A DNA stretch of 64,000 bases from Paracamarosporium sp. OC-R06-R3 (lineage: Eukaryota > Ascomycota > Dothideomycetes > Pleosporales > Didymosphaeriaceae). The position numbers were made by a program, and so were the translations under genes. The stretch's first letter is position 1, and the number at the start of each line of letters is the position of its first letter. The notes under the pieces were generated by a model, which saw only the letters and a program-made list of their open reading frames with translations, had not been told where the DNA came from and searched no databases. Shown in pieces: positions 1 to 13,181 of the stretch. The stretch covers positions 340,503-404,502 of the forward strand of contig JACVRA010000086.1 of NCBI GenBank assembly GCA_019828545.1, written 5' to 3'.

Positions 1-182
1 CTCTCGGACTAAAGTTGCAAATCCGAGCACTCCGGCTCGGACAGCCACACCACCATTCTTATAGCCGCAGGTCGGTGGACAAAAGAGCTCAAATCGACTC
101 AACTCAAATCCAACTTCCAACAAGTAGTGCAATAAATACTTCATTGCTATCTTAGCATACTTTTTTAGACCCTTTGTTATTT

Positions 183-1617
183 ATGAGGACAATGATCTCC
201 AAACGCGGCACCCTCAGCGCATCCGACCTCGACGTACCCTGGCGCTACGTCGACCCAGGTCCAAGAGGACGCTACGACCCTGATACAAATCCTACTGGCG
301 TGATAACACAATTGACGAGTGCAGAAAACTACTTGGTTCAGAAGGAGCTCGCTGAGTATATCAAGGCAAATGTTGAGATATCTGAGCAGGCGCTTGGCTA
401 TAGCTTTAGTACTGCGGGCGGGCAACGGCTCCCCTCCGCGATAGCAGCGCATTTGAATGAGCACTGGAAGCCGTGGAAGCCGTTGAGTGGGGAGGACATC
501 AGGGTTACCGGGGCGGCAACGGCGCTGCATGAGATATTGGGGTTCAGCCTTGCGGATGAGGGACAAGGTGCGTTAGCTTTCTATTGAAGCAAGCACGTAA
601 GTTTTCAACTACTTATAGTTTTAAAGGCATCATGACGAGTAAGCCTTACTACGGCCGCTTTGAACTCGACTTTGGGCTCAAGGCTGGGTTGAAAATAGTC
701 GCTGCAGACACACCACTAGAGACGTGCTTGCAGCCCGACGTCGTCGATGTCTTTGAACAGACGTTGCAAAAAGCAGATGCCGATGGTGTAGAAATCAGAG
801 CCTTGCTCATCATCAATCCGCATAATCCCCTGGGTACGTACTCTCACTGTCGATCCAGCGAATGTACCGTAGACTCACAACGCCTAGGCCGATGTTATCC
901 CAAAGAGACCCTCATCGCGCTCATGAAGTTCTGCCAAAAGCACCGCATCCACCTGATTAGCGATGAAATCTATGCCTTGTCAGGCTTCGACTCTACCGAG
1001 CCTGGTGCTCACCCTTTTACGTCCGTCCTCTCACTGGAGCCTCATATAGACGAGAGCCTCTTGCACGTCATCTACGGCATGGCCAAAGACTACGCTGTCC
1101 CTGGTTTGAGACTCGGCGTGCTGATCACACGTAGTAAACCTCTACTCAAGACATTCAGATCTGTAGTTCGATTTCATAATCCCTCAGGACCTTCGGTCGC
1201 CATCGCGACTGCCATGTTTGAGGACCGTGTATGGATGCGGTCGTTTATAAAGCTAAGTCGGGATCGTCTAGGTGAAGCGTACGCGTACTTCACCGAGAGG
1301 CTTTCACAGATGGGTGTGAAGTATCTGTCTAGGGTGAATGCGGGTCTTTTCGTGTTTGTTGATCTTTCGCCGTGGTTGAGTGAGGACGTGGGGCAGGGGA
1401 ATGCGGCGAGGGAGCAGGAGTTGGCGCAGCGAGCGCTGGGAAAGGGGTTGTTCCTGCAACCTGGTGAAGAGCATGCGTTGGAGCCGGGGTGGTATAGGTT
1501 GGTTTATACGTTAGAGAGGGGCGTGTTGGATGAAGGCCTGAGGAGGTGAGTGTGTTCACTGTTGTACAAGCATACATGCTGATCATGAATAGGCTCGAAG
1601 AGGTCCTCAAAAGTTGA
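183..1617 (+). CDS. PLP-dependent aminotransferase class I/II, ACC synthase-like
   Basis: Likely exons 183-567, 627-833, 888-1545 and 1593-1617, giving about 424 residues. The introns are 59, 54 and 46 bp with GT-AG ends. The second is a multiple of three and reads through, but removing it restores the expected N-P-L-G-x-C-Y-P stretch. The last intron adds a short LEEVLKS tail. Family marks seen: SDEIYALSGF (the Asp/Tyr that contact the cofactor) and YGMAKDYAVPGLRLG, whose Lys should form the Schiff base with pyridoxal phosphate. By family this is a fold-type I cytosolic enzyme; fungal members resemble ACC synthases but many act as aminotransferases or in secondary metabolism, so the substrate is unknown. 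The start is the first ATG; another lies three codons downstream (192). Confidence 0.85.
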
Positions 1618-2525
1618 AGTTCCTCACAGGCATTAAAGGGTATTGTTTCAAGGTGTGGCGAACATCGGTCAATGTAATCACTTGGAAGAACTCCATGCTG
1701 CGTTGAAAGATCGTGTGAATACTCTCCTGTGCTGCACTTTGCTTGATGCTAGCATAGCTCGTTTGACAATTGCCATGTTTTCCCTTAGCCATCGGAAGCC
1801 AGCGTGCCGCTCATTCACAGTTTTTGGTCGCCGTCGTCAGCTCGACCGTTCAACTAAGCCTCTTGTTTCGAAACGCTATGTTTGGGTTGAGGGCAGCTTC
1901 TGGCATTACTTCGGGTCTTGTCTAATGCATTCTCCACTATTGGCCAGCACAGCACAAGTTGCAGGGCGAAAGACGTAGACCGCGTAATCACCGCTTGGCT
2001 ACTGGTCTGTCTGGGCCCCAGCAATGATGACAGGGCTGGAGTTCGCAGGGTTAGCAAGGGCTTAGATGAAAGAAGCCCCACTGGTAACGTGAAAAGCACA
2101 CGCGGTCACCGGGAAGGTTAGCCGCTTCAGGACTGGAGCCTTGGCAAATACGACGACGCTTGCAACGTTTTTCGAGTTCTTGACGAGTAACTTCATAGCT
2201 AGTCATGGCGAGTGCTGAGCGGCTGGTCGGTAGTGGCGTTCACGCTTGAGAATGCGGGTGTCGTGAAACAGCGTCATCTCGGGCCGCAGACATACCCCAG
2301 CGAGCCTCCACAATGACGGTTTATCTGCGATAACCTACGCGTCCAGATTCGCAGCGCCCTGTAGATAGATGCTATGGAGTTCAATATAAAAGCAAAGGGT
2401 CGCAATGGCAATGATGGCCATCGGATTCACTCACTGTCTTTCCATCCTAGCACACACAATCGCTTCAGTTGTACTCCCATTCTTTTCGAGCTTTTACTTG
2501 ACATCCAGCCACTAGTCAAACCAAG
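1618..2525. other. Intergenic, no supported gene
   Basis: About 0.9 kb between the aminotransferase and the dioxygenase. Short open frames on both strands overlap each other and show no motif or plausible splice extension. The last 150 bases include the likely promoter and 5' leader of the dioxygenase gene. Confidence 0.5.
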
Positions 2526-3711
2526 ATGCGATTCACTCAGACCATCCTTTCAGGCCTGACCCTCCTGTCGACTATCTCCGCGCACCCAGGGCATGATATC
2601 ACTCAGGAAATTGTCGAGCGCCGCGACTTTCTCAACTCCGTGAAGCGCACTGATTTGAGCCACTGCGCCGAAAAATTGAAGGCTCGCGGTGTCAGCAAGC
2701 GTAATGTTGCACGTCGAGAGGCTGCTCTGATGCAGGCGCGTGCGAAGCGTGGCTTGAAGAAGCGCGATCTCGACACGGTCATTGCCACTGACCACAATGC
2801 CACAAGCCAAGGCTACACCTTAAACACGGACGCTGCCACACTGTTCAGTGGTAACAGCTCCTGTGTTTTGACTCCCGAGGTCACCCAGGGTCCGTACTAT
2901 GTCGGTGGCGAGTACGTTCGTCGCAACATCATCGAAGAACAGGAGGGTGTAGACACTGTGATCGACTACCAGGTCATCGACGTCGACACGTGCGAACCTG
3001 TTACTGGCGTCTACCTTGAAATGTGGCACTGCAACTCCACAGGTGTCTATTCCGGCATCGTTGCCTCCGGAAATGGTAACTCCTCTGATGAGAGCAACAT
3101 CAACAACACCTGGCTTCGCGGCATCCAGAAGACCGACAGCGATGGAGTTGTTCAGTTCGAGACCACCTTCCCTGGTCACTACACCTCCCGCGCCACCCAC
3201 ATTCATTTGATGGTGCACACGAACGCCACGCTATACAGCAACGGAACTCTAGGTAACAACGTGACCGCCAGCCACGTTGGCCAGGCGTTCTTCGACCAAT
3301 CTTTGATCTCCGCGGTTGAATTGACCGAGCCGTACAACACGAACACACAGGAGCTGACCCTCAACGCCGACGACTCCATTCTAAGCGAAGAGACTGCGAC
3401 CGATGGTGTTGACCCATTCCATGAGTACACGCTGCTTGGTGACGTTGTCTCCGATGGTATCTTCGCTTGGTTGGCTTTCGGAATCAACTCCACTCAGACT
3501 CAAACTATTACTCCTGCCGTAAGTTTCTCTACCCATTCAGATCACTGTTCAAGAAGTTTACTGACTCCGACAGGCTTTCTACTACGCCGAGGGTGGTGTT
3601 GAAAATGAGAACTCTGGTATGGGCGGTGGCATGGGCGGCAGTCCCCCTGACGGCTCCGCTCCCAGTGGTGTTCCCAGCGGTTCCGCCCCTGCTGCCTCCA
3701 GCACCGCTTAA
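2526..3711 (+). CDS. Secreted intradiol ring-cleavage dioxygenase
   Basis: Two exons, 2526-3518 and 3574-3711, with a 55-bp intron; about 376 residues. The N-terminus (MRFTQTILSGLTLLSTISA) is a clear signal peptide, followed by a Lys/Arg-rich stretch that may be a propeptide. The core has GPYYVGGEYVRRNI and, later, GHYTSRATHIHLMVH, supplying the two Tyr and two His that bind non-haem Fe(III) in this family. The chemistry expected is ortho-cleavage of catechol-type aromatics, here outside the cell. The C-terminus is Gly/Ser/Pro-rich and low in complexity. Multiple N-x-S/T sites fit secretion. Such extracellular members occur in plant-associated and wood-decaying fungi; the true substrate is not readable from sequence. 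Confidence 0.92.
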
Positions 3712-5488
3712 GTGAATTTGGATGGATAAGGGTTACTTGTACGGCTTTAGAGGTTCCCGTTTGGCGTTTACTCTAAAGGTCTATCGTTTCGTTTTCCTGT
3801 ACATATGAATCATTCCGTTCTTGTTCTTTGTTTGGCACTGCATGCCAAAAGCATCTCTTAACACTGAAGTTGGTCCAAGGGCTCTTCCTAATCTTGGGAG
3901 CAACCCTTTAGAAATATGTTGATATGTAGACTTGATAGTCACAACGAGCAAAACCAAGTCATAAAATAAGCTTATGCTTCACTTAAGCATTTGGTTTGTT
4001 CTTGATATCGTGATTAGATCTCGGACAGGGCGACCGCAATCAGGCAGTGGAAAAATGCGGTCCTAACTCTTTAGCGCAATCACAATACATGTAGGATTCT
4101 TTTATTCCTGTTTCTAGGATGCATCCATATTGGCACAATATTTACCAATTGCTATTGGATTAATCAAGCGTCTGTTCGGCACTCATGGGCCCCTCTGCTA
4201 TGACAAGAGCCATACTAGAGTGTCGCGAGTAGACCGCTGGATTATTATCCAAAATGCGATCACGCTGTGGCTTGAGATGTGACTGCAAATTGCTTACTCG
4301 CAGAACACTTAATTAGATGCGGCCTATGGGGGAAAAGGTTCACGTGCCCGAAGTCATGGCTCCGCAGTCGCAAAAATCAATTAGCAAGGTTTCACAGAGC
4401 GCAATGCTCGACATACACTAGAACATGAGGCCTTCCAATGGAAATTCACTTGGAGTCAACGCCAAGATTCACTGTCTTAACTGTCCTCAGGCGACCAAAG
4501 AACAAGAATGATGCCGTATATCAACATGGACAGGATCACAGTGAAGTAGAGGCGGTTGTGTACAGTAAATCACCTTCTGCAGATTCTGTGAGCGAAGCAA
4601 GGGCTGGAGGTGGCACGTAAAAGTAAAGGTGCTCAAGGTTTGAGGGCGTGCAGGGCGGAACCAATGAGGCTAGGCTGACGTAAAACGAAGCTGACCAAGG
4701 GAGCCCCCTGACCTCTCTGTCTCAGCATTCCGCTATTCAATTATATGATTAAAGCCACTACATTTCTTCAAGTCGCATTGTATCACAAGGAGTCAGAGGT
4801 CTGACTGCCGTATGCCACCATCCCATCATCTGGCAAGCCCACGATAATATGGGACGTCTCGTGCAGCCTTTACCATCGTGCCAACAACGAACCGCTTTGC
4901 CGCTGACTGTGAGCTCGGCGTGCTCTGCTGACCACTTCTCAGCTCTAGCTGAGCGCCTCTTCACTACAATTTGCCTTTCATCATGTGTTCCAAGCACTTG
5001 GTTCTCACCGAGTGTCATAGTTAGCCCAGACGGAAAGAATGTGGCTGGCTTGGCCGCCAATTATTCGATGCGTAATCAGCCCCAATCGGAACGCTCAGGT
5101 CTTGAGATGGCCGTGAGTGTTTTTTTGCAGTCAAAGGGCTGCGATCTGCCTGCCAGGGTTGTGCCGCCCACAGCCTCTCCGTCTGCCTCAGTTTTGCGCC
5201 TCAATCAATTCTGTTTCAGCCGCTCAGCCTTTGATCTTTTGTAATGTTAAAGCGGTCAACAAACCTCAACATCTTCAGCTGTCCGTTATGAATAACAATC
5301 TCAGTATTCCCTACATGTTCTTGAACTTGTTTTGATCATTAGTTTTGCTATCGTACGATTACACGAGTATTGACTAAAGAGCTGTCGCTCCGCACCTTGG
5401 CCATTTATCATCTAAGCGTGAATTCTGGTATTCATAAAGACCTCTGGAGATCTTTGGTCCTCTATCATATTCCTCTTTGTCGATAACC
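3712..5488. other. Intergenic, no supported gene
   Basis: About 1.8 kb. Only short unconnected open frames are seen. The first part is AT-leaning 3' flank of the dioxygenase. No terminal repeats, tRNA-like structure or coding motif was recognised. Confidence 0.5.
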
Positions 5489-8037
5489 ATGGGACCTTTG
5501 CTCCGCCGAGAGCACCTCGAACGAACATCCATCCTCAAAGACATTCTAGACCATGTCGACGAGTACGCCGCTGAATATGACAAGATTGACTACGCCACGT
5601 TGAAAGATGATGTATTGAAGCCGGTCATAGCCGAGACATTTGACCCGGAAACCCAGATCCGTGGTTTTCTTCGAACATTCCAACACACTTTGGTGTACAA
5701 GCTGGTAAGTAACTTCAAACTATCGTGATTTGCGTTTATGACTCACCACCTATTAAGGCAATCGACAAGATCAGAAGTGAAGATCTCAAGCAGCAGATTG
5801 CTGATTTCGTAGAAGGAAACGATGCCAAGACCGTCGTTGACGGCAAGGGATTCCAGGTTGACCTTCATAAAAGCCCACCAGTCCAACATCATTTCTCATT
5901 GATCAGTGAGCTGAAGAAACTCTTTGTCTGTTCTGGTGATTTGAAAGCGGCGATCAGCGATGTCTTCCATCCGAAACACAAACACGTGAAAAACGTACCG
6001 ATTCTTTATGAGGATGCCAAAGATACTAAGATCGTGGAGGTAAGTAGATGCCATCCGGTTCCACCTTCATCTCCGTTTCCATATCTTATGCTTTGTCTTA
6101 CATTTACCATATGTTGTCATTTTCTCGCTGACATCGTCGTAGTGTTATAGCGAAGTTCCCTTTTCGAATTGGGGCCAAACGGTTTCGAACTCGCCGAAGT
6201 TCACCTTTCTACCCACTACCGTTCGTGGGGTTCAACGAATCGTGCAGTTCGCAATTGCCAATAATTATCGTGTTCGATGCGCTGGGTATCGCCATAGCTG
6301 GAGCCCTATATTTGCACAAGACAACGAACTCTTCATCTCATTCGTCAACCTAGAAACTGTCAATACGCTACCAGACCCAACGTCGCTTATACCAGGGGAG
6401 TATGATCCGTCGACGGTTTCGGACCTCAAGACGATTGAGCTCAAAGAAGAGACTGTACCAGGAAAGAAAAGACTGTGTCGTGTTGGTGTCGCAGTTACGA
6501 ACGAAGAATTCAGGCGCTGGGCTATCGCGGGCAATGCGTGGTCCTTGCCCGCTGATGTGATCCTAGTTGAGGTAAGTCATTTACCAGCCCTTCGCAGCGT
6601 GCGTAAAGCTCCAGATCTAAATCAACCAGGTGACCATTGGAGGTGTGAACGGGCCTATCTGTCATGGAGCCGGTATCACTCACAAAACGTTGTCCGATTA
6701 CGTTCGACGGCTGGAATATGTTGACTGCAATGGCAAACTTCAAACCGTTGACGACCCTCTCTACATAAAGGCAGCAGCAGGTGCCTTCGGCTTACTTGGT
6801 GTCGTGACCCACATCACATTTGAACTCGATGCCATGACTTATGCAGTCATTGTAAGTCTCACCTCTCGCCAAATCAAGACCAGATATTGATACCAGCCAG
6901 AAACCACTCAAAGAGGATGTCGGCTTGGGTGTGCCGCCCATAAACAAAAATGACATTCCTGTAGCACTCCGAAGCGAATGGTTTCATGCGTCCGACGCAG
7001 ATCAACAATTGCTGTCTGCTACGGAAGACTTCAAACGACGAGCTAAAAATGATTACTACAGCGAGTAAGTGAAGAAGCACAATCATATGTAAAAGCCTTG
7101 GGGACTGTGTCGCCACTTCTGAGGCAGCCCAAAGCCCACCTTCTCTTTTCGTAGGATTGTGCCTATGGCAGGGACAATAGCTAATTCGCATAGGTGGTTT
7201 TGGTTCCCATATCAGAAGAAAGTGTGGACTAACACGTTCAACACCACGACCGATCCGACGGGTGCTATCGACTACCCCGATGAGAAAGGCGTCTTTTTAC
7301 AGTGGGTACAGAACTGGCTAGGAGGAGTTGTAACTACGAACCCTTTCTTCAACGCGATACCAGGTTACTGGCAAGCCCAGCTTCTTGCTACCCTTGCAAT
7401 GGCAACGCTTCCACCGACATTTGGCGAGAACAAAGCTCCTACTTACAAGACGTTCCTCCCAGATGCCTTGCATTTCCGACGGGGAATACAAAACATGCGC
7501 GTTCGCGATATTGAACTCCAGATTCCGCTTCCGCCAAGCAAAGAGGATCCAACAAAGCCAGACTTTAGCATTGTGCAGCGTGCTTGGTGGGATGTTATCA
7601 AGCTTGTTTACAAAGACGCTGATACCGGGAGCGATCCGTCTTCGGCAATGCGTGTCGCGCTTGAGATGCGTCTCATGGCGGGAAGCGATATTCTTATGGC
7701 GCCTCAGAAAGGCAACGATCTAGGCACCTTGTCTATTGAAGTCCTCACATTGCCGGACGCTGTTGCTGATGACGAGTGGCACGACTTTGCCCAACGAGTC
7801 ATTGACATCTGGATGAGCTATGGAGGCAATACAAGGCCACACTGGGCGAAAGAATGGGATAATTTCAAGTTCCAGGGTCAAGAAGCAAGAAAATATCTGA
7901 AGGAAGTCGCCTACAAAGATCAGATTCCGGAGTTCCGAGATATGCTTGGCAAGATAGGACAGCAACAGGGCTGGACGCTCAAGCAGCTACAGCAGAGGTT
8001 CTCCAATGAGCTCTGGGATAAGTTGGTGTACGAGTGA
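5489..8037 (+). CDS. FAD-linked oxidase, aldonolactone oxidase-like
   Basis: Six exons: 5489-5704, 5758-6039, 6143-6571, 6630-6851, 6901-7064 and 7155-8037, about 731 residues. The central part matches the PCMH FAD-binding fold: FLPTTVRGVQRIVQFA, then RCAGYRHSWSPIF, whose His-Ser is where aldonolactone oxidases attach FAD covalently, then VTIGGVNGPICHGAGI. The C-terminal half resembles the D-arabinono-lactone/gulono-lactone oxidase substrate domain, including HPLAK-like text near the end (RPHWAKEWDNF). About 200 residues precede the FAD domain and are not recognised, so the protein is longer than classical ALO (about 500-550 residues). No signal peptide is evident. The likely role is oxidation of a sugar lactone or related alcohol with O2. 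The splice site before exon 5 is the least certain. Confidence 0.82.
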
Positions 8038-9037
8038 TGCGATTCCCGTGGGCGGTGTGTCTTAAGAGTTATGCGCTGAAGACCTCGGATATGTTGTCTT
8101 GAAGTACGTCAAACAATGTACATCAGTAAGATTTAACATTTTTGGCGGGTTACTTACCCATCCTAAACGATATACTTATTCTTTTGGAGCGGCGGTGTAG
8201 CCTCAGGCATCTGAAACCAGGTCTAATTCCTTGCCAACGTATACCTTGGTGATTTTGTGTACGTTACCTATCATCATGCTTTAATAACGGTCTTGTTATC
8301 ATTCGATCATCTAGCCCTCCGCTAAATCGAAGCACGTTAGGTCTCAACATGGGTGCAGGTTGCAATTTTAAATATGGACCCACAACCCTTGACCCGAAAG
8401 AGCAGAATAAGGCCTGCGATCGCGACGCTTCCTATACTAGGCACACCCGTGACGAAAGCTGTGTGGGTACCCCTGTGCTAGAAGTGTTCTCATTGTCATA
8501 CCCAACGACCGCTGGTCCGGAGTTTGTCCCTATTTTCGCACGGCTTCTCCTTTTTCTTTGCAGATATTGGACCGCCGCCTGTTATCGATGTAGAAATGCC
8601 GATGATCTACTGATTTGACCATCATAGTCTTGGCATTAATTGGACACTATGCCACACCGCCGTAATCTAGTGCCCCACTCAGTCCACGGAGCCCAACGGC
8701 TATCATGGGCAAGTCTTCTTTGTACGGTTAAAGGCCCTTGTCAGCATTTGATCTTCACTGGATTACGCAGATTGTTGTTGAACGTGTTCTTTATATATTG
8801 GCTGCGCCTGCTCTTCTGTGACAACTTATAGTGGTAGCTACTACAGAAAGGCTGAATCTACGACATACAACTATATTCAAGATAGGGAATTCGCGGACAC
8901 ATATTGTGTCTGTTCCGATTGGGCTTCATACGCGAATCGACTTTGAGGTCGAATATTGTCCAGACTACGAATAGTCGTCTGATCAAAACAAGACCAAGCT
9001 GTGTCAACACAGGGCCATCTTTCAAGGAGTCCACAAC
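8038..9037. other. Intergenic, no supported gene
   Basis: About 1 kb between the FAD oxidase and the P450. Small open frames only. The segment next to 9038 should hold the P450 promoter; no clear operator was recognised. Confidence 0.5.
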
Positions 9038-10748
9038 ATGACACTAGCAACGATCTTTTATCAAACTGCATCTCTACTTCTGACATTTGCTGTAAGGCCC
9101 TCTGCATTGTTGCAATGATTTCTAACTTTCTCAGTTTCTCTATGTTTCCCTTCGTATATTCTACAATCTATTCTTCCATCCACTGCGTTCCTTTCCCGGT
9201 CCGATATATGCTCGCGCTACCATATTAGCATCCCAAAGGCAGACCTTGAAAGGGAAGTTCCCGTTCTGGTTGCACGAATTACATCTCAAATATGGACCTG
9301 TCGTCCGATACGCGCCAGAAGAGTTGTCGTTTATTGATTCAGCAGTGTGGAAAGAAGTGTACGGCCACCGGATGACTGACCTGTTCACAAAACAAAAGAC
9401 TTTCTACGGCCCAGATTACTACGGGAATCCGCCTGGATTGATTCGCTCAGACAACACCTCCCACGCACGCCAACGAAAACTAGTAGCGCATGCATTCAGC
9501 GACAGAGCCCTGAAAGAACAGGAACTGATCCTCAAAGGGTATGCGAAACTACTCGTCAAGCAGCTTACCCAGTTTTCTCAAGAGCACGGCGAAGTGGATA
9601 TGGTGAAATTCTATAATTTCACCACATTTGATATCATGGCAGACCTCACCTTTGGCGATTCCCTTGGTCTCCTACTTGAGTCAAAATACACTCCTTGGGT
9701 TGCAGCACTATTTGGAAGTATCAAGTTACTAACTTTCGCTGGCGTGGTGAAACGATGGCCGTTGTTGGATGACTTATTACAACGATATATGCCGAAACAT
9801 CTCAAGGAGAAGAGAAGGCAGCATTTGCTGTTTTCAAGCGAAAGGGTCGACAAGCGACTACAGAGAAAGACCGATCGTCCGGACAGTAAGTTATCAAGCT
9901 TAACCTCAAACAGCACGATCACTAACAATTTAGTTTGGACGCATGTCATGAAGAACAGTGAAGACGAAAATGGCGAAATCAACGGCCTACTTCCCTCGCA
10001 GCTGCATAGCAATGCCGCGACTTTCATGTTAGCTGGCACCGAAACTACAGCCACCGAACTGAGTGGTATTACATACTATATCAATCAACATCCTGAGAAA
10101 CTAGCACGTCTAAAGAAGGAAGTTCGCGATGCTTTTACCTCCCTCGATGACATCACCATGACAAAGCTGTCGCAACTGGAATACCTCAATGCGTGTATAG
10201 AAGAGGGTTTGAGGATATATCCTCCTCTCCCCGGATTGATACCAAGAGAGACACCTGAGACGGGTGCCAATATTGCGGGTAGATGGATTCCTGGTGGGGT
10301 AAGTTAACTTTCGGATTATTTTCCTTCCATGGATCGCTGACGCTCATATCCTTATTGTAGACCATCGTTTCCGTTGCGCACTACGCAACATATCACTCGC
10401 CGTACAATTTTAAAGACCCTGACTCTTTCGTGCCAGAACGCTGGCTACCCGAAGGACAGAAGGACTATGGATCTGATAACAAGGAAGCGGTCAACGCGTT
10501 CTCATATGGCCCAAGGAACTGTTTGGGCAAAAAGTGAGTTCACTCGTTTTTATTATATGTGCTAGCTGGATGGTTTGCTAATGATAAATAGCCTCGCATA
10601 CCACGAAATGCGACTTGTGCTGGCGAGTATGATTCTTAGCTTTGATATAGAGCTGTGTAAAGAGGCGAGGGATTGGATAAAGCATGACAACTACATTCTT
10701 TGGGCGAAGCCAGAATTGAAGGTGAAGCTTACACCTGCCGGGAACTAG
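9038..10748 (+). CDS. Cytochrome P450 monooxygenase
   Basis: Five exons: 9038-9091, 9135-9885, 9934-10298, 10361-10533 and 10592-10748, about 499 residues, normal for a microsomal P450. The first exon (18 codons) and the start of exon 2 give a hydrophobic membrane anchor followed by HPLRSFPGP, the usual proline hinge. The I-helix reads AGTETTA (about 302-308), the K-helix EEGLR, the PERF-type region FVPERW, and the haem loop [12 protein letters not shown] with the thiolate Cys near 444. The first intron is short (43 bp); the second (48 bp) is in frame and reads through. The family resembles fungal P450s of secondary metabolism or detoxification; the substrate cannot be told. It is convergent with the pectin lyase, 147 bp away. 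Confidence 0.92.
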
Positions 10749-10895
10749 CGGATTTGTAAGTGGGCCGTAGTCTGTGGTACCAGTACGTGTCAGAAATCTG
10801 TTCTCCACGAACGACCCATTCAACAGCACATTCTCAGCTCTCGGCATTTCTTCATTTATATCGCGATACTTGTATGTATCCCAATTGCATATCAT

Positions 10896-12184
10896 CTACA
10901 ATGTGTTGCCTGCAGAAGCCGGGACCGAGCTAGCGATGGAACTCGCCGATGCAGCCGCCACAATATTCTTCTTACCAGAGAACAAACTCAAAAACGAGTT
11001 GTCATTGCGACTAAATGAACCTGAGTTCGAGAAGCTGTTGGGTACGCAGTTTCGACCAAGATATGCCGCACACTGGCTAACAGTGCTTGCATCAGATGTT
11101 ACAATTCGACCGACAAAACCGGACACCAGAGGTGTGGGCACGTTGGTGAATACATTGCCTTCGAAGAGACCCATGCCCGACTTGTCACCTTCAATGAGGT
11201 GGCCACTGTTAGAGGAGAAGACGTTATTTACGGCGTGGAAGAGCGTATTTCCTGAGAGAGCGGGACTTCTTCCTGAAGTATAATAGAGATGGTTCTCTGA
11301 TAGAATGGTCAGCTAAAGTGAGGTTAAGGAGTGAGGTAGGTGTACTGTAGAATGTAATTTGGTCGCTGGACCCGACAAGCTCAAGACCCCAATATGTGTG
11401 CCCATCACAAGAGGCAGAGTAGGAGGTTTTGCCATCAATGAAGCTGTTAGAGATGGTGATACCGTTGCTAGCACCAGTGCCGAAGCTGTAATGCTGCCGA
11501 CCAAGGCTAGATGTCTTTGCGCTCATTAGCTCGCACAATCACGTACAGGACTACACTACACTTACAGTGACGTGGTCAATCCAGATGTTGGTGGAGTCAG
11601 AGATACTGATAGCATCTCCACCCCATACATACTTCGGGTTTAAATTTGTGATCTTGGTGATAATTAGATTCGACTCCACCGTGATGCTTAGATCTTACCT
11701 TGATATTCTGGATGATGATGTTCGACACACCCACAAACCGTAATCCTTTGCCATTAAGCGTAGCTCCGTTCTTCCCAACGAGGGTTTTGTTAGATTTGAC
11801 TTGAATGCCCAGATAAGCAGCCTTGTCGATGGTTACACTGTAAGTTGCCTTGGATCCGCATCCACTGAGTGTGTTAAGCAAAGCCTGACCGCCGTTGTTC
11901 GGCGTGCAAGGGTAGGCATCGCAAGCTGCGTAGGTTGCAGTACCTTCCGTACCCGCAAAATTGAACGTGCCAGAGATGACAATGTTTTGTGGCGAAGAGG
12001 AAGTGAGATAGGAGATTAGCTGCGCAGTGGTAGTAGGGTAGACAGTGTCAGCGCTCCCTCCGCCAGTAGCACCCGAAGCAAAGCCTATAGGAGTACCTGA
12101 GTAGACGGCACGTTTTTGGATGGCAGAGTTGGGCAAGGTAACGGCAGTGACCAGGCTAATGAAAGGTAGAAGAAGGAGCTTCAT
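10896..12184 (-). CDS. Secreted pectin lyase (polysaccharide lyase family 1)
   Basis: Minus-strand exons 12184-11699, 11652-11566, 11514-11346 and 11296-10896, with introns of 46, 51 and 49 bp; 380 residues, the usual size. The signal peptide is [15 protein letters not shown]. Family text in order: [79 protein letters not shown] and [10 protein letters not shown]. Together these fit pectin lyase rather than Ca-dependent pectate lyase. The expected reaction is beta-elimination in methyl-esterified homogalacturonan, breaking plant cell-wall pectin. Its divergent upstream neighbour is a Zn2Cys6 regulator, about 1 kb away. A plus-strand frame over the last exon is a shadow. Confidence 0.93.
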
Positions 12185-13181
12185 GATGACTATTATGGTG
12201 GACAACTGAGCAATGCGGCAAAGACCTGAGCCAAACAGCTGTTTTTCATCTGGGAAAATCACAAGTAAAGGGTCCCGTCTTTTTATATCCGTGATAAACT
12301 TCTTTGGTCCCATTATCCGCATAGGCCCTTGACAACGCGTTATTAGACGGACAGGAGAAGCCTCCCGACAACAGGATCAATTCCAAACTTCTTGTTGAAT
12401 TATTCCGTTAGTAAGAATGTAGGTTCAACGAGACCCTCGACATAGGCAACACCGTGGTAATGGCACTGAAGATTTGACAAATCAGCATGATGTTGTGCAT
12501 GCCCGCAATCTCATAAGTCCCGGGTAAGGGTGTACCAAGAAAACCGACGCATAGTTCCCAAATTAATCAAACAGAATGATCTGCACGCATAGGAAAGTTC
12601 GGGTTAACCTTCGCCGCGACGGACGTCATTCCGGTGCAAAACAATCCGGACTTCGCGAAAACGATTGTCACGGGCACGTCTTCCACCGTTACAACATCGG
12701 CACTAGGACAATATATGGCATTTCTGGCGACTGGTGGACCGAAAGAGCAGTACCTACCACCAACCATTTCATACTGACCGGGGTCAACGACACTACTGAG
12801 TCGCCAAAAGTAGTTTCGACCTGCAGCAGGCTAGCACTTGATCTGATCTCTAGTAACGATTTCGACAAGATGAGAGTACTAACCCTACCAGAAGTGCAAG
12901 GTTCTCCTCACATTATATTGAAGCAGGAAGGTTTCGGCATAGCAGTCTATCAACGCGTGTAGAAGGCCACGGGCCTTAGATCCATCTCTTTATCCATCTA
13001 TGTATTCACAATTACTCTCGGGGCGATTGTCGATAAGTCGTATTAGATCAAGGGGCAAGTGGTGCGGCCTCGAAGTGGTCTGTTTGTCCATAGTCCCAAA
13101 AGGAAGTACCTCGGCTCCGACGGCTTTGACGGCCAAAACAGCGATGCGCTACTGTCGACACGGCCGTGGGGATGAAATGCT
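12185..13181. other. Divergent intergenic region (pectin lyase / Zn2Cys6 factor)
   Basis: About 1 kb shared upstream region of two divergent genes. A 128-codon plus frame (12576-12962) has no recognisable motif and is not accepted. It should contain both promoters; no specific operator was identified. Confidence 0.45.

Noticed and set aside
10774..11283. 169-codon plus-strand frame after the P450
   Set aside because: The opposite strand here is the last exon of pectin lyase with clear family motifs.
12576..12962. 128-codon frame upstream of the Zn2Cys6 gene
   Set aside because: No motif, no signal peptide, and an overlapping frame on the other strand; more likely promoter DNA.
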